Positions 8,576 through 17,118 of a DNA stretch of 64,000 nucleotides are shown here, piece by piece. The notes beneath the pieces were generated by a model. That model was not told where the DNA came from and did not search any database. It worked only from the letters and a program-made list of their open reading frames with translations. The stretch covers positions 248,001-312,000 of the forward strand of contig CAVWGP010000012.1 of NCBI GenBank assembly GCA_963754645.1, written 5' to 3'. The translations under genes were made by a program, and so were the position numbers. Position 1 is the stretch's first letter. Each line of letters starts with the position of its first letter. This DNA comes from CAVWGP01 sp963754645. GTDB lineage: Bacteria; Pseudomonadota; Alphaproteobacteria; Bin65.

Positions 8576-10145
8576 AGGCGGTTTCGCGGCCGCGGCAAAA
8601 CCGGACGACGGCGGATCCGCGCCCGGTCCCGGCGTGGCTGGTGCAAAAATTCCGCGCATCGCCATCGAGCAAGGCCAATTCGCGCAGATCGCCCAATCGG
8701 CGCAACAGCAGGAAGGCCTGATTGTAGGCCGCGATCGCTTGCGCGGGGCCGCCCCAACTCGCCTCGAACTGTGCGAGCCGGCTGAAGGCCTGGGCTTCGC
8801 CGCGATGATCGAACATCGCACGATGCGTGACCAGCGCTTCTTCGAAAAGCTGGCGCGCCATGTCGGCACGGCCGCGGCGAAAATGAATTTCCGACGCGGC
8901 GATATTCGCCTTCGCCAGGCGCGACTTGACTTCGATGTCGTCGCCGAGCCCGGCCAGCACGAGCCGCGCGGCATCGATGCTCGCCGCCGCCTGATCGAGC
9001 TTGCCTTCCGCGACGTGCAGGCGCGACAGCAGCAGCATGCTGGAAATTTCGATGTCCCAGCGCTGCAGCATCTTGTTCGCCTGGCGCGCGGTTTCAACCC
9101 GATGCCGGGCCTCGTCGAAGCGGCCCTTCGCGAGGTCCAGCTCGGCCTGCGCGAGAAAAACCAGCACATTCTCGTCGCTTGCGTTCACGGCCGAGAAATG
9201 CCGGCCGGCATTGCTCAGGGCATCCGCGGCGGCGTTGTGCTGCGCGTGCTGGATCTCGAATTTGCCGTAGCGCAAATAGGCTTGGCCGGTCGCGCGGCGC
9301 CACGTCGCCGATATCGTGTCCTGCAGGCTTTCATAGACCGTGATGGCCTCGCGAAAGAGCTGACGCGCGGACTCGCCTTCGTTCCGTTCGTTGCGCACGT
9401 CGGCGAGCGATAGCGATACGGCGGCAACCGCGCGCTTGGCCGCGGGATCGTCGATCCCTTGCAGCTCGGCCCGCGCCGCGTTCAGGTGCAAGATGGCTTC
9501 ATCGTGCCGCCCTTGGCGTTGCGCGCTAATGCCGATGCCTTCGAGCGAAATCGCGGCGCCGTAGCGATTTTCATTCGTCGGTTGGGTTTTCACCCGTTCG
9601 GCGAAGTGGTTGCGTGCCGCCTGAAAACTGAACCGCGCGGGCTCGATGCGATGCGACGTGAGCAGCGCGTGGCCGCGCTTCCAGTGATCGTAGCCTTCGA
9701 TCTTCGGTATTTCGGCGAAGCGGCGCTGGCGGCGCGCCATTCGGTTGTCGAACCAGCGGCTGACGGCATTTTCATCGTCCGCATTGCCGGCCTTGTCGGC
9801 GCGCCACAATCGGAGGTTTCGCAACATCTCCTCGCTGCCGCCGATCGTGATATTGAGGGGATCATGCCGTGGCGTCGCTCGCGGTTCGCTGCCCGGGAGA
9901 CTCGCGGTCTCCGACGTGCCGCTCGTCCTTTTGTTGCTGGCACCCTTCGTTGTGAGCAAACCGATACCGCCCGCCACGGCAAATAAGATCGTCATGTTCA
10001 GAACGCGCCGAAGCAGCCAGCCATTGGATAGGACAAAAAACGATGCCAAATAAGCCAGCCCGACGACCAGGATAAGCGCGTAGGTCCATGGATTGTCGGC
10101 CATGCGAAGCACGTATTCGACGATTGTGGCTTGCGTTGCTTCCAT
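8499..10145 (-). CDS. Membrane-anchored tetratricopeptide-repeat protein
   Basis: No specific family recognised. From the ATG at 10145 (MEATQATIVEYVLRMADNPW) the protein is about 548 residues. Two N-terminal hydrophobic helices (YALILVVGLAYLASFFVLS and VLNMTILFAVAGGIGLL) are followed by a Ser/Thr-rich linker. A long helical region then shows TPR-like A/G-A-P spacing, for example RHDEAILHLNAARAELQG, AEGKLDQAAASIDAARLVL and GRADMARQLFEEALVTHRA. A scaffold role at the inner membrane is inference. The frame stays open up to 10274, so a longer N-terminus is possible. The 3' end overlaps the SDR gene by 77 bp. Confidence 0.75.
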   Translation of the reverse strand: MEATQATIVEYVLRMADNPWTYALILVVGLAYLASFFVLSNGWLLRRVLNMTILFAVAGGIGLLTTKGASNKRTSGTSETASLPGSEPRATPRHDPLNITIGGSEEMLRNLRLWRADKAGNADDENAVSRWFDNRMARRQRRFAEIPKIEGYDHWKRGHALLTSHRIEPARFSFQAARNHFAERVKTQPTNENRYGAAISLEGIGISAQRQGRHDEAILHLNAARAELQGIDDPAAKRAVAAVSLSLADVRNERNEGESARQLFREAITVYESLQDTISATWRRATGQAYLRYGKFEIQHAQHNAAADALSNAGRHFSAVNASDENVLVFLAQAELDLAKGRFDEARHRVETARQANKMLQRWDIEISSMLLLSRLHVAEGKLDQAAASIDAARLVLAGLGDDIEVKSRLAKANIAASEIHFRRGRADMARQLFEEALVTHRAMFDHRGEAQAFSRLAQFEASWGGPAQAIAAYNQAFLLLRRLGDLRELALLDGDARNFCTSHAGTGRGSAVVRFCRGRETASSPPLPPSSAIDETAGPSRRVGGPQ

Positions 10146-10337
10146 CTTTCGCGCTTCAATCCGATCGTTGCCTGTCGTCGCAAAAGTCGCTTGGGCTCGA
10201 TCCGGCCACGCCTGATGTCCGGCGAAAACGCCCGTCAGCCCCGCGCGAACCCCGACCGCGCTCGGTAGCGCCATATTCGTGCGATATAATTAACGAATTC
10301 TAACTTTCCGGGACCTGTGACCCAGCGCCGGATCGGG

Positions 10338-11369
10338 TTAGTTGTCGCGCCGCGCTTCCCGCTCGCGCCGCAGCTTGCGCCAGCGCTCGACGTTTTTGTT
10401 GTGCTCCTGAAGCGTTTCGGCAAAGGCGTGGCCGCCGCTGCCATCGGCGACAAAATAGATGAAGTTGTGCGTCGCCGGCTTCACCGTGGCGAGCAAGGCA
10501 GCGCGGCCGGGATTCGCGATCGGACCCGGCGGCAGCCCGGCATGCTTGTAGGTATTGTAAAGATGCGGATTCTCGAGATCCGACCGCAGCAACCGCCGCC
10601 CCAAGGCGCCCTTGCCCTCGGTAATGCCATAGATGACCGTGGGATCGGTTTCGAGGCGCATGTTGCGCTTGACGCGGTTCAGGAACACCCCCGCCACCAT
10701 CGGCCGTTCGGCGCCTTCGCCGGTTTCTTTCTCGACGATCGAGGCCATGATCAAAAGCTCGCGCTTGTCCTTGAGCGCAACGTCCTTGGTGCGCTGGACC
10801 CAGGCTTCGTCGAGCGCATCCTGCATCGCCTTTTTCATCCGCGAGACAACGGCATTGCGGGGTTCGCCGCGCGAAAAAAGGTAAGTATCCGGCAGCAATT
10901 CGCCTTCGCCGGGTCTCTCCGTGATGTCGCCTTCGAGCCCCTCGGCCTTGGCGACGCGCTCCAGCACCTGATAGGTCGTGAGGCCTTCGGGAATCGTGAT
11001 CTTGTACTGCACCTGGCGCCCGTCGGTGAGCAGGCCCATGACGCCATCGGCGCTGATCCGCTTGGTGAAACGATACTCGCCGGACCGCAGGCGCGCCTGG
11101 GTGCCGAAAGCCTTGACGCCGGTGACAAAAATGAACTTGCTTTCGATAACGCCTTCCTTGTGGAGCGTTTCGGCGATGCTATCGAGCGTAGCGCCGCGCG
11201 GTATCTGCACGAGCTTGACCTCGAGCAGCGGCCCTTCTTTGACGAAAAGATGATAGCCGTAGCCGGCCGCCCCCAGCGCACCGAATCCGAGCAGGAACAC
11301 AAGCGCGAACAGCCACTTTATCGTTCGGACGACCGGATGGCTTCGACGCTTGGGTTCGGCTTCGGTCAC
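10338..11369 (-). CDS. mltG: Endolytic murein transglycosylase MltG
   Basis: MltG cleaves nascent glycan strands at the outer face of the inner membrane and helps end their elongation. The protein has 343 residues and a GTG start. One N-terminal transmembrane helix (LFALVFLLGFGALGAAGYGY) precedes a LysM-like subdomain (VQIPRGATLDSIAETLHKEG) and the YceG catalytic domain. The catalytic Glu lies in MASIVEKETG, followed by FLNRVKRNMRLETDPTVIYG. The start overlaps the fabF stop (GTGA), consistent with the conserved mltG-fabF pairing. Confidence 0.94.
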   Translation of the reverse strand: MTEAEPKRRSHPVVRTIKWLFALVFLLGFGALGAAGYGYHLFVKEGPLLEVKLVQIPRGATLDSIAETLHKEGVIESKFIFVTGVKAFGTQARLRSGEYRFTKRISADGVMGLLTDGRQVQYKITIPEGLTTYQVLERVAKAEGLEGDITERPGEGELLPDTYLFSRGEPRNAVVSRMKKAMQDALDEAWVQRTKDVALKDKRELLIMASIVEKETGEGAERPMVAGVFLNRVKRNMRLETDPTVIYGITEGKGALGRRLLRSDLENPHLYNTYKHAGLPPGPIANPGRAALLATVKPATHNFIYFVADGSGGHAFAETLQEHNKNVERWRKLRREREARRDN

Positions 11370-12643
11370 GGCGGCGGCGCGAAGATCAGCGACGCGTTTG
11401 TCCCGCCAAATCCGAACGAGTTCGAGAGCACGTGGCGCACCGGCCGCTGCTTGGCCTTGTGCGGCACCATGTCGATGTCGCAGCCTTCGGACGGATTGTC
11501 GAGGTTCAGCGTGGGCGGCACAATTTGATCGCGGATCGATAGGATTGAGAAAATCGCCTCAACCGCGCCGGCGGCGCCGAGCAAATGGCCGATCGCCGAT
11601 TTGGTCGATGACATGCTGAGTTTGTAGGCATGGGATGCAAACAAACGCTTAACGGCATTGAGCTCGATTTCGTCGCCCAATGGGGTCGAGGTGCCATGGG
11701 CGTTGATGTAGTCGATCCGGTCGAGCGCGAGATTGGCGCGCTTCAGCGCATTGCGCATGGCGCGGTATCCGCCGCTGCCATCCTCGGCCGGCGCCGTGAT
11801 GTGGTGCGCGTCGCCCGACAGGCCGTAACCCACGAGTTCGGCGTAGATCGTCGCGCCCCGGCGTTTGGCGTGGTTCAGCTCTTCGAGCACGACAATGCCG
11901 GCGCCTTCGCCCATGACAAAACCATCGCGTTCCCGGTCCCAAGGCCGGGAGGCCCGGGCGGGCGCGTCGTTAAATTTGGTCGATAACGCGCGCGACGCGG
12001 CAAACCCGGCGACGCCCAGGCGGCAAATCGATGCCTCTGCGCCGCCGGCGACCATGACATCCGCATCTTCCAAGGCGATCAGCCGCGCGGCGTCGCCAAG
12101 AGCATGCGCTCCCGTCGAGCACGCCGTCACCACGGAATGGTTCGGGCCCCTGAAGCCATACTTGATCGAGACCTGGCCCGAGGCGAGGTTGATCAGCGCC
12201 GAAGGAATGAAAAACGGCGAGATGCGGCGCGGGCCGCGCTCCTTCAGGAGGATGGAGGCATCGTAGATCGTCTGCAGGCCGCCAATGCCTGAGCCGATCA
12301 GGACGCCCGTCCGGTCGCGCGCTTCATCCGTGTCCGGGCTCCAGCCCGAGTGCTGGATCGCCTGCTGGGCTGCCGCCATCGCCAGAACGATAAAAAAATC
12401 GACTTTCTTGAGTTCCTTGTGCTCGACCCACCGCACCGGATCGAAGAGCTCGATATCGTTTGCCGGCGGTTCGCCCACTCGGCAAACCTGGCCGGCAATA
12501 CGGCATGGCAGATCCGATACGTCGAAGCGCGTGATGGGACGAATGCCCGACTCGCCGGCGATCAGGCGACGCCACGTGCTCTCGATCGACGTGCCGAGCG
12601 GCGTAACCGCGCCAAATCCGGTAACAACGACGCGACGCATCAT
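11366..12643 (-). CDS. fabF: 3-oxoacyl-ACP synthase II FabF
   Basis: FabF condenses acyl-ACP with malonyl-ACP in fatty acid elongation. The protein is 425 residues (MMRRVVVTGFGAVTPLGTSI; the second ATG at 12640 is equally possible). The catalytic triad is complete: Cys in TACSTGAHAL, His in NAHGTSTPLGD and His in AIGHLLGAAGAVE. The C-terminus (NSFGFGGTNASLIF) is typical. It sits between acpP and mltG on the same strand. Confidence 0.95.
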   Translation of the reverse strand: MMRRVVVTGFGAVTPLGTSIESTWRRLIAGESGIRPITRFDVSDLPCRIAGQVCRVGEPPANDIELFDPVRWVEHKELKKVDFFIVLAMAAAQQAIQHSGWSPDTDEARDRTGVLIGSGIGGLQTIYDASILLKERGPRRISPFFIPSALINLASGQVSIKYGFRGPNHSVVTACSTGAHALGDAARLIALEDADVMVAGGAEASICRLGVAGFAASRALSTKFNDAPARASRPWDRERDGFVMGEGAGIVVLEELNHAKRRGATIYAELVGYGLSGDAHHITAPAEDGSGGYRAMRNALKRANLALDRIDYINAHGTSTPLGDEIELNAVKRLFASHAYKLSMSSTKSAIGHLLGAAGAVEAIFSILSIRDQIVPPTLNLDNPSEGCDIDMVPHKAKQRPVRHVLSNSFGFGGTNASLIFAPPP

Positions 12644-12728
12644 TCAACCGCTTTGACGACGCGATCGATTGAATCTCGGTCGCCGCGGCCGTCCATATCG
12701 CGCGCTGTGGCTGAGAAAGCCACCCGCA

Positions 12729-12965
12729 CTACTTTTTCATATCGACGATGAACTTGACGGCGTCGGAGACCGTGACGATCTTTTCCGCCGCTTCGTCGGG
12801 TATTTCGATGCCGAACTCTTCCTCGAACGCCATGACGAGTTCGACGGTGTCCAAACTATCAGCGCCGAGATCGTCGATGAACTTGGCGCCGTCCGTCACC
12901 TTGACCTCTTCGACGCCGAGGTGTTCGACCACGATCTTCTTCACCCGATCGGCGATATCGCTCAT
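12729..12965 (-). CDS. acpP: Acyl carrier protein AcpP
   Basis: A 78-residue acidic acyl carrier protein. The phosphopantetheine-bearing Ser is in GADSLDTVELV, and the surrounding helix II is the interaction surface for the Fab enzymes. A strong ribosome binding site (AGAGGAAG) precedes the ATG at 12965. It is encoded between fabF and fabG, the standard order. About 200 bp separate it from fabG, leaving room for its own promoter. Confidence 0.97.
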   Translation of the reverse strand: MSDIADRVKKIVVEHLGVEEVKVTDGAKFIDDLGADSLDTVELVMAFEEEFGIEIPDEAAEKIVTVSDAVKFIVDMKK

Positions 12966-13166
12966 TTGCTTCCTCTAATTCTCACTGGTTGATGAATGGC
13001 GGCTCCGCACCAGGGCTTTGCCGGATGCCGACTCGTTGCTGCCTCTTGGCTTCGCTTGGCGCCGTTTCGTCGCGCCAACAAAACCGACGGCGACCGGAGC
13101 ATAGGCGAGAAAGTTGGCGGTTCGTAACACAATGGATTGCCTCGGTCTAGCGTCGCGCAACTGTTT

Positions 13167-13904
13167 CTAGATCATGGCCATGCCGCCGTTGACGTGGATG
13201 GTTTGGCCAGTGACGTAACCGGCCTCATCGCTGCAGAGGAATATCACGGCCGCGGCGCAATCCTCGCCCGTGCCAAGCCGTCCGGCCGGAATGCGCTCCA
13301 TGAGCTTGGTCTTTTGCTGCTCGTTGAGCGCATCGGTCATGGGCGATTTTATGAAGCCGGGCGCAATGCAATTGACCGTGATGTTGCGCCCCGCAACCTC
13401 GCCCGCGATCGATTTCGTCATGCCGATCAACCCGGCCTTCGATGCGGCGTAGTTGGCTTGGCCGGGGTTGCCCGTGACGCCGACAATCGACGCGATATTG
13501 ACGATGCGGCCCTGGCGGCGCCGGATCATTTCCTTCAACACTTCGCGCGTCAGCCGGAACGCCGCGGTCAAATTTACGTCGATCACCTTCTGCCACATCG
13601 CGTCCGATATCCGCAGGGCCAGCATGTCGCGGGTAAGCCCCGCGTTGTTGACCAGGATATCGACCTGCCCCATGGCCTTGCCCGCATTTTCGATCAGCAC
13701 CGCGGTTTCGGCTGGGTTGCCCAGATCGCAGGGCACAATGTGGGCCCGTCCGCCGAGCTCCTTGGCGAGCGCTTCGAGGGGCTCGATGCGCGTTCCCGAG
13801 AGCGCCACGGTGGCGCCCTGGCGATGCAGGCCGCGCGCGATCGATCCGCCGATGCCGCCCGATGCACCCGTGACCAAGGCCTTCTTACCGCTCAGATCGA
13901 ACAC
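13167..13904 (-). CDS. fabG: 3-oxoacyl-ACP reductase FabG
   Basis: FabG is the NADPH-dependent reductase of fatty acid elongation. The start is the GTG at 13904 because AGGAGA sits 6 bases upstream and it gives 245 residues, the usual FabG length; an upstream in-frame start at 13961 would overlap the end of fabD. Motifs: TGASGGIGGSIA, NNAGLTRD, catalytic Ser in NIASIVGVTG, YAASKAGL, and the C-terminal TGQTIHVNGGMAMI. Confidence 0.95.
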   Translation of the reverse strand: MFDLSGKKALVTGASGGIGGSIARGLHRQGATVALSGTRIEPLEALAKELGGRAHIVPCDLGNPAETAVLIENAGKAMGQVDILVNNAGLTRDMLALRISDAMWQKVIDVNLTAAFRLTREVLKEMIRRRQGRIVNIASIVGVTGNPGQANYAASKAGLIGMTKSIAGEVAGRNITVNCIAPGFIKSPMTDALNEQQKTKLMERIPAGRLGTGEDCAAAVIFLCSDEAGYVTGQTIHVNGGMAMI

Positions 13905-13944
13905 GCTCGTCTCCTGTTGCAGGAACAACAGCGCCATGCGCCGC

Positions 13945-14889
13945 TTACAATGTTTTGGCAAGAGCCTCGATGTCCGCCGGCGTACCGACCGCGGCGCCCG
14001 AGAGTTCCTTGTCGATGCGCGGCGTCAGTCCCGTCAGCACCTTGCCGGCGCCGATTTCGATCAACGTATCCACGCCCTGCTGCTTCATGTAGAGCACGGA
14101 TTCGCGCCAGCGAACCATGGCCGTGACCTGCGCGACCAACTGCGATTTTATGGTGGCACCATCGCTGACCTGGGACGCCGTTACGTTGGCGACCAGCGGC
14201 ACCCGCGGCATCGCCAGCGCGATCTGGCCGAGCGCTTCCGCCATGGCGTCCGCCGCGGGCTGCATCAGTGGGCAGTGAAACGGCGCGCTGACGTTGAGTT
14301 TCATGGCGCGGCGCACGTCCTTGTCCGGCGCGATCTTGATGGCCCGGTCGATCGCCGCCGCGTGGCCCGAGAGCACGACCTGCCCGCCGCCATTGTCGTT
14401 GGCGACCGCGCAAATCTCGCCCGCCGCCGCGGCCTTCGCAATTTCGAGCGCGACTGGCAGCTCGGCGCCCAGCAGGGCGCACATGGCGCCCTCTCCCAGC
14501 GGCACCGCCTTCTGCATCGCCGTACCGCGCGTCTTCAACAAGCGCGCCGCGACGGCGGGCGTGAACGCGCCGGCGGCGGCGAGCGCCGAATATTCCCCGA
14601 GCGAATGCCCAGCCACAAAGCGGCCGTGCTTGCGCAAGTCGAAGGCACAATCGGTTTCGAGCACCCGGAGCGCCGCAAGGCTGACGGCAAGCAGCGCCGG
14701 CTGCGCATTCTCGGTCAGGGTCAATTGATCGAGCGGCCCTTCGAACATGAGCTTCGACAATTTCTGCTTCAGCGCGTCGTCGATTTCCTCGAAGACTTCG
14801 CGCGCCGAGCCGAACGCGGCGGCAAGGTCGCGGCCCATGCCGACCGCTTGGCTGCCTTGACCTGGAAATACGAAGGCGCGCACCGGCAT
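13945..14889 (-). CDS. fabD: Malonyl-CoA:ACP transacylase FabD
   Basis: FabD loads malonyl groups from CoA onto acyl carrier protein. The ATG at 14889 (MPVRAFVFPGQGSQAVGMG) is preceded by AAAGGAAC; a TTG start 18 bases further up is possible but less likely. The GQGSQ oxyanion motif, the catalytic Ser in GHSLGEYSALA and the His in APFHCPLM are all present in 314 residues. It is the first gene of the leftward fab operon and diverges from rpsF across a 361 bp spacer. Confidence 0.95.
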   Translation of the reverse strand: MPVRAFVFPGQGSQAVGMGRDLAAAFGSAREVFEEIDDALKQKLSKLMFEGPLDQLTLTENAQPALLAVSLAALRVLETDCAFDLRKHGRFVAGHSLGEYSALAAAGAFTPAVAARLLKTRGTAMQKAVPLGEGAMCALLGAELPVALEIAKAAAAGEICAVANDNGGGQVVLSGHAAAIDRAIKIAPDKDVRRAMKLNVSAPFHCPLMQPAADAMAEALGQIALAMPRVPLVANVTASQVSDGATIKSQLVAQVTAMVRWRESVLYMKQQGVDTLIEIGAGKVLTGLTPRIDKELSGAAVGTPADIEALAKTL

Positions 14890-15250
14890 TGCCTGTTCCT
14901 TTCGCAAGAGTTGCGCGGCGGCGGCCTATCGCCAAGTCGCCGCAGACAGATAGCGCACGCGCTTGTGGCGTCAAGGAGCCCGGCAAGGCAAGGGGTTTCG
15001 GCGCGCCGGCGGCGCCACCGAAAGCATAGGTTTCGCAGCGGCGGCCTCGGGCGCGACACCGCCGGGGTTGCATAGGCTTCTGAAATATGCTTATTCCGCG
15101 CCTTCCATAGCTCCTTGCCCTCGATAGCCCGGTTCGCTTTGCGAAACCGTCAATCGGGGGCTAGAGCCGGCCGGCCGCTGGCCCCAGACACATCGTCCGC
15201 GATGGCTGGAACAGGGCTCCGGTTCACGTAACAGCCATAGGGAGTGCTCG
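14890..15250. other. Divergent fabD / rpsF intergenic region
   Basis: This 361 bp spacer separates two divergently transcribed housekeeping operons and must hold promoters for both. I see no credible small gene or tRNA in it. A GGTTCGC / GCGAAACC inverted repeat lies near 15130-15148, and a stronger leader hairpin lies next to rpsF (separate entry). I could not assign -35/-10 boxes with confidence. Confidence 0.6.
15202..15238 (+). promoter_or_regulatory. rpsF leader hairpin, candidate S6:S18 autoregulatory element
   Basis: Seen: a perfect 7-bp outer stem (ATGGCTG 15202-15208 with CAGCCAT 15232-15238), an inner GAAC/GTTC stem, a 9-nt loop containing CCG, and a 6-nt bulge on the 3' side. It ends 3 bases before the ribosome binding site GGAG of rpsF. 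Known: S6:S18 complexes bind a CCG-containing stem-loop in their own leader in many bacteria. That this is such an element is inference; the CCG placement differs from what I would expect (loop rather than bulge). Confidence 0.4.
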
Positions 15251-15793
15251 ATGCCGTTCTACGAGAGCGTGTTTATCGCTCGCCAAGACGTTGCCGCGAC
15301 CCAGGTCGAAGCGCTGGCCGATCAGTTCAGCGCCATCATTACCGGCCTCAACGGCAAGGTCAGCAAGCGGGAATATTGGGGCCTCCGCAACCTCACCTTC
15401 CGAATCAAAAAGAATCGCAAGGGACATTACATGCTGCTCAATATCGAGGCGCCGCACACGGCGGTGGCCGAGATGGAGCGCAACATGCGCATCAACGAAG
15501 ACGTGCTGCGCCATATGAGCGTTCGCGTCGAGGAACTCGATCCCAATCCCTCGCCCATCATGCTGCGCGACCGCGAGCGGGACCGCGAAGGCGGCCGTTC
15601 GGGCTGGGATGAGCAATCGGCCGCCGCCGCCGCCGCCGGACGGGGCGATCGCTTCGAGCGGCGTCCGCGCCGCTTCGAAGGCGACGGTCCGGGCCGCGGC
15701 GATAGCGACGGACCGCGCCGCTTCGACAATGACGGTCCGCGCCGCTTCGAGGGCGAAGGCCGCCGAGATCGCGAACCGAAAGGAAACGCCTAA
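15251..15793 (+). CDS. rpsF: 30S ribosomal protein S6 with extended basic/acidic tail
   Basis: S6 binds 16S rRNA in the platform together with S18. Residues 1-95 are the normal S6 fold (MPFYESVFIARQDVAATQVE; VSKREYWGLRNLTFRIKKNR). The protein continues to 180 residues, with an Arg/Gly/Asp-rich low-complexity tail from about residue 107 containing repeats of the type DGPRRF. Many alphaproteobacterial S6 proteins are extended; this tail is long. The ribosome binding site is GGAG at 15241. The stop overlaps the rpsR ATG by one base (TAATG). Confidence 0.96.
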   Translation: MPFYESVFIARQDVAATQVEALADQFSAIITGLNGKVSKREYWGLRNLTFRIKKNRKGHYMLLNIEAPHTAVAEMERNMRINEDVLRHMSVRVEELDPNPSPIMLRDRERDREGGRSGWDEQSAAAAAAGRGDRFERRPRRFEGDGPGRGDSDGPRRFDNDGPRRFEGEGRRDREPKGNA

Positions 15794-16080
15794 TGGCCGC
15801 CCCCGAGTTTACCCGGCGCCCGGCCGCCGCCGGCGCCAGCAGCGGCGGCAGCTTCGGCCGGCGCCCGTTCTTCCGCCGCCGCAAGAGCTGCCCGTTTTCG
15901 CGCAAGGACGCGCCGAAAATCGACTACAAGGACGTTAAGCTCTTGCTCCGTTTCATGTCCGAGCGCGGCAAGATCGTGCCAAGCCGGATCACGGCCGTCT
16001 CGGCCAAGAAGCAGCGCGAGCTGACCCAGGCAATCAAGCGCGCGCGCTTCATGGCGCTTCTGCCCTATGTCGTGAAATAG
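15793..16080 (+). CDS. rpsR: 30S ribosomal protein S18
   Basis: S18 forms a heterodimer with S6 in the small-subunit platform. The protein is 95 residues; the conserved core is RRRKSCPFSRKDAPKIDYKD ... LLRFMSERGKIVPSRIT ... KKQRELTQAIKRARFMALLP. The N-terminal 30 residues are a Gly/Ser/Arg-rich extension. The start codon shares a base with the rpsF stop, so translation of the pair is likely coupled to keep 1:1 stoichiometry. Confidence 0.97.
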   Translation: MAAPEFTRRPAAAGASSGGSFGRRPFFRRRKSCPFSRKDAPKIDYKDVKLLLRFMSERGKIVPSRITAVSAKKQRELTQAIKRARFMALLPYVVK

Positions 16081-16092
16081 GCGGAGACGCAC

Positions 16093-16851
16093 ATGGCACA
16101 ATTGCAAGTCATCCTGCTCGAACGCATCGAGAGCCTTGGCCAGATGGGCGACGTGGTCAAGGTCAAGCTGGGCTTTGCGCGGAATTTCCTGTTGCCGCAA
16201 AAGAAAGCGTTGCGCGCGACCAAGAGCAACATCGCTTATTTCGAGAGCCGCCGGAGCCATCTTGTGGCGGACAATCTCAATCGCCGCAGTGAGGCCGAAG
16301 CCGTTGCCGCGAAAATGAAGGACGCGCGCATCATCGTCATCCGCCAAGCCGGTGAAACCGGTCAGCTTTACGGCTCCGTGGTTGCCAAGGATATCGCGGA
16401 TGGCCTGACGGCGGCCGGCTATACGGTTCAGAAACGCCAAGTTGTGATCGACCGGCCGATCAAGTCGATCGGCATTCACACAGTGCGCGTCGTTCTTCAC
16501 CCCGAGGTTTCAATCAACGTTCTGGTCAATGTCGGCCAGTCGGAAGACGAAGCGAAGCTGCAACAGGAGCGCTTCGATCGCGGCGAGCAACCAGTCGTGC
16601 TCGACACCGATGCCGCGACCGCAGCTGTGACCGCTGCCGACGCAGCGCCGCCGGAAGCGCCGCAAACCGATAAGGCCGAAGGCAAAGCCAAGGCCGAGGG
16701 CGATACCAAGGCTGCGGGCGATATCAAGCCCGAGGGCAAGAAGAAAGCCGACAAGGGCAAGAAAGCCGCCAGCGATAACGTCGACGACGAGGCTGGCGAC
16801 GCGAAGCCAGCCAAGAAGGAGAAGAAGGAAAAAAAGATAAAAAAGGCGTAA
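16093..16851 (+). CDS. rplI: 50S ribosomal protein L9 with long Lys/Glu-rich C-terminal extension
   Basis: L9 binds 23S rRNA near the L1 stalk. The canonical two-domain protein covers about residues 1-150 (MAQLQVILLERIESLGQMGD; GFARNFLLPQKKALRAT; the C-domain ending HPEVSINVLVNV). About 85-100 further residues are Ala/Lys/Glu/Asp-rich and end KKEKKEKKIKKA, giving 252 residues against roughly 150-190 in most relatives. The tail is predicted disordered by composition. A clear terminator follows 30 bases after the stop. Confidence 0.95.
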   Translation: MAQLQVILLERIESLGQMGDVVKVKLGFARNFLLPQKKALRATKSNIAYFESRRSHLVADNLNRRSEAEAVAAKMKDARIIVIRQAGETGQLYGSVVAKDIADGLTAAGYTVQKRQVVIDRPIKSIGIHTVRVVLHPEVSINVLVNVGQSEDEAKLQQERFDRGEQPVVLDTDAATAAVTAADAAPPEAPQTDKAEGKAKAEGDTKAAGDIKPEGKKKADKGKKAASDNVDDEAGDAKPAKKEKKEKKIKKA

Positions 16852-16882
16852 TATATTATAAAATAATGATTATTCTTTATAG

Positions 16883-16914
16883 CAGCGCCCGGCAACGGGC
16901 GCTGTTGCATTTTC
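16883..16914 (+). terminator. Rho-independent terminator of rpsF-rpsR-rplI
   Basis: A 9-bp perfect stem (CAGCGCCCG 16883-16891, loop GCAA, CGGGCGCTG 16896-16904) is followed by TTGCATTTT. It lies 32 bases after the rplI stop in an AT-rich stretch, which separates the ribosomal operon from cfa. Confidence 0.8.
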
Positions 16915-17118
16915 CGAAGCAGTCCATAGAATTTTCCCCGAAAGCGCGTGAAGCCACCATTTTCGCATTTCGCAACTGAGTCACATCAATGACTTGCGTT
17001 GCGGCAGCAGACGAAATTGGCGGTGGCTTTACGCCGTTTGAGAGGCGCCAGCAGGGTATCGGCGGGATCAACCGCCGAACTTGGAGCCAAAATTGACGCG
17101 ACTAAGGGAGAGAGACCT

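Noticed and set aside
10270..10310. Promoter of the TPR gene in an AT-rich patch
   Set aside because: TTAGAA and TATATC can be found on the leftward strand but the spacing is about 9 bases, too short for a sigma70 promoter.
13453..15075. A 540-codon open frame on the + strand
   Set aside because: Antisense to fabG and fabD, low complexity, no motif.
14890..15250. tRNA or small RNA gene between fabD and rpsF
   Set aside because: No cloverleaf or T-loop GTTCGAxTC found; the GGTTCGC repeat near 15130 lacks matching arms.
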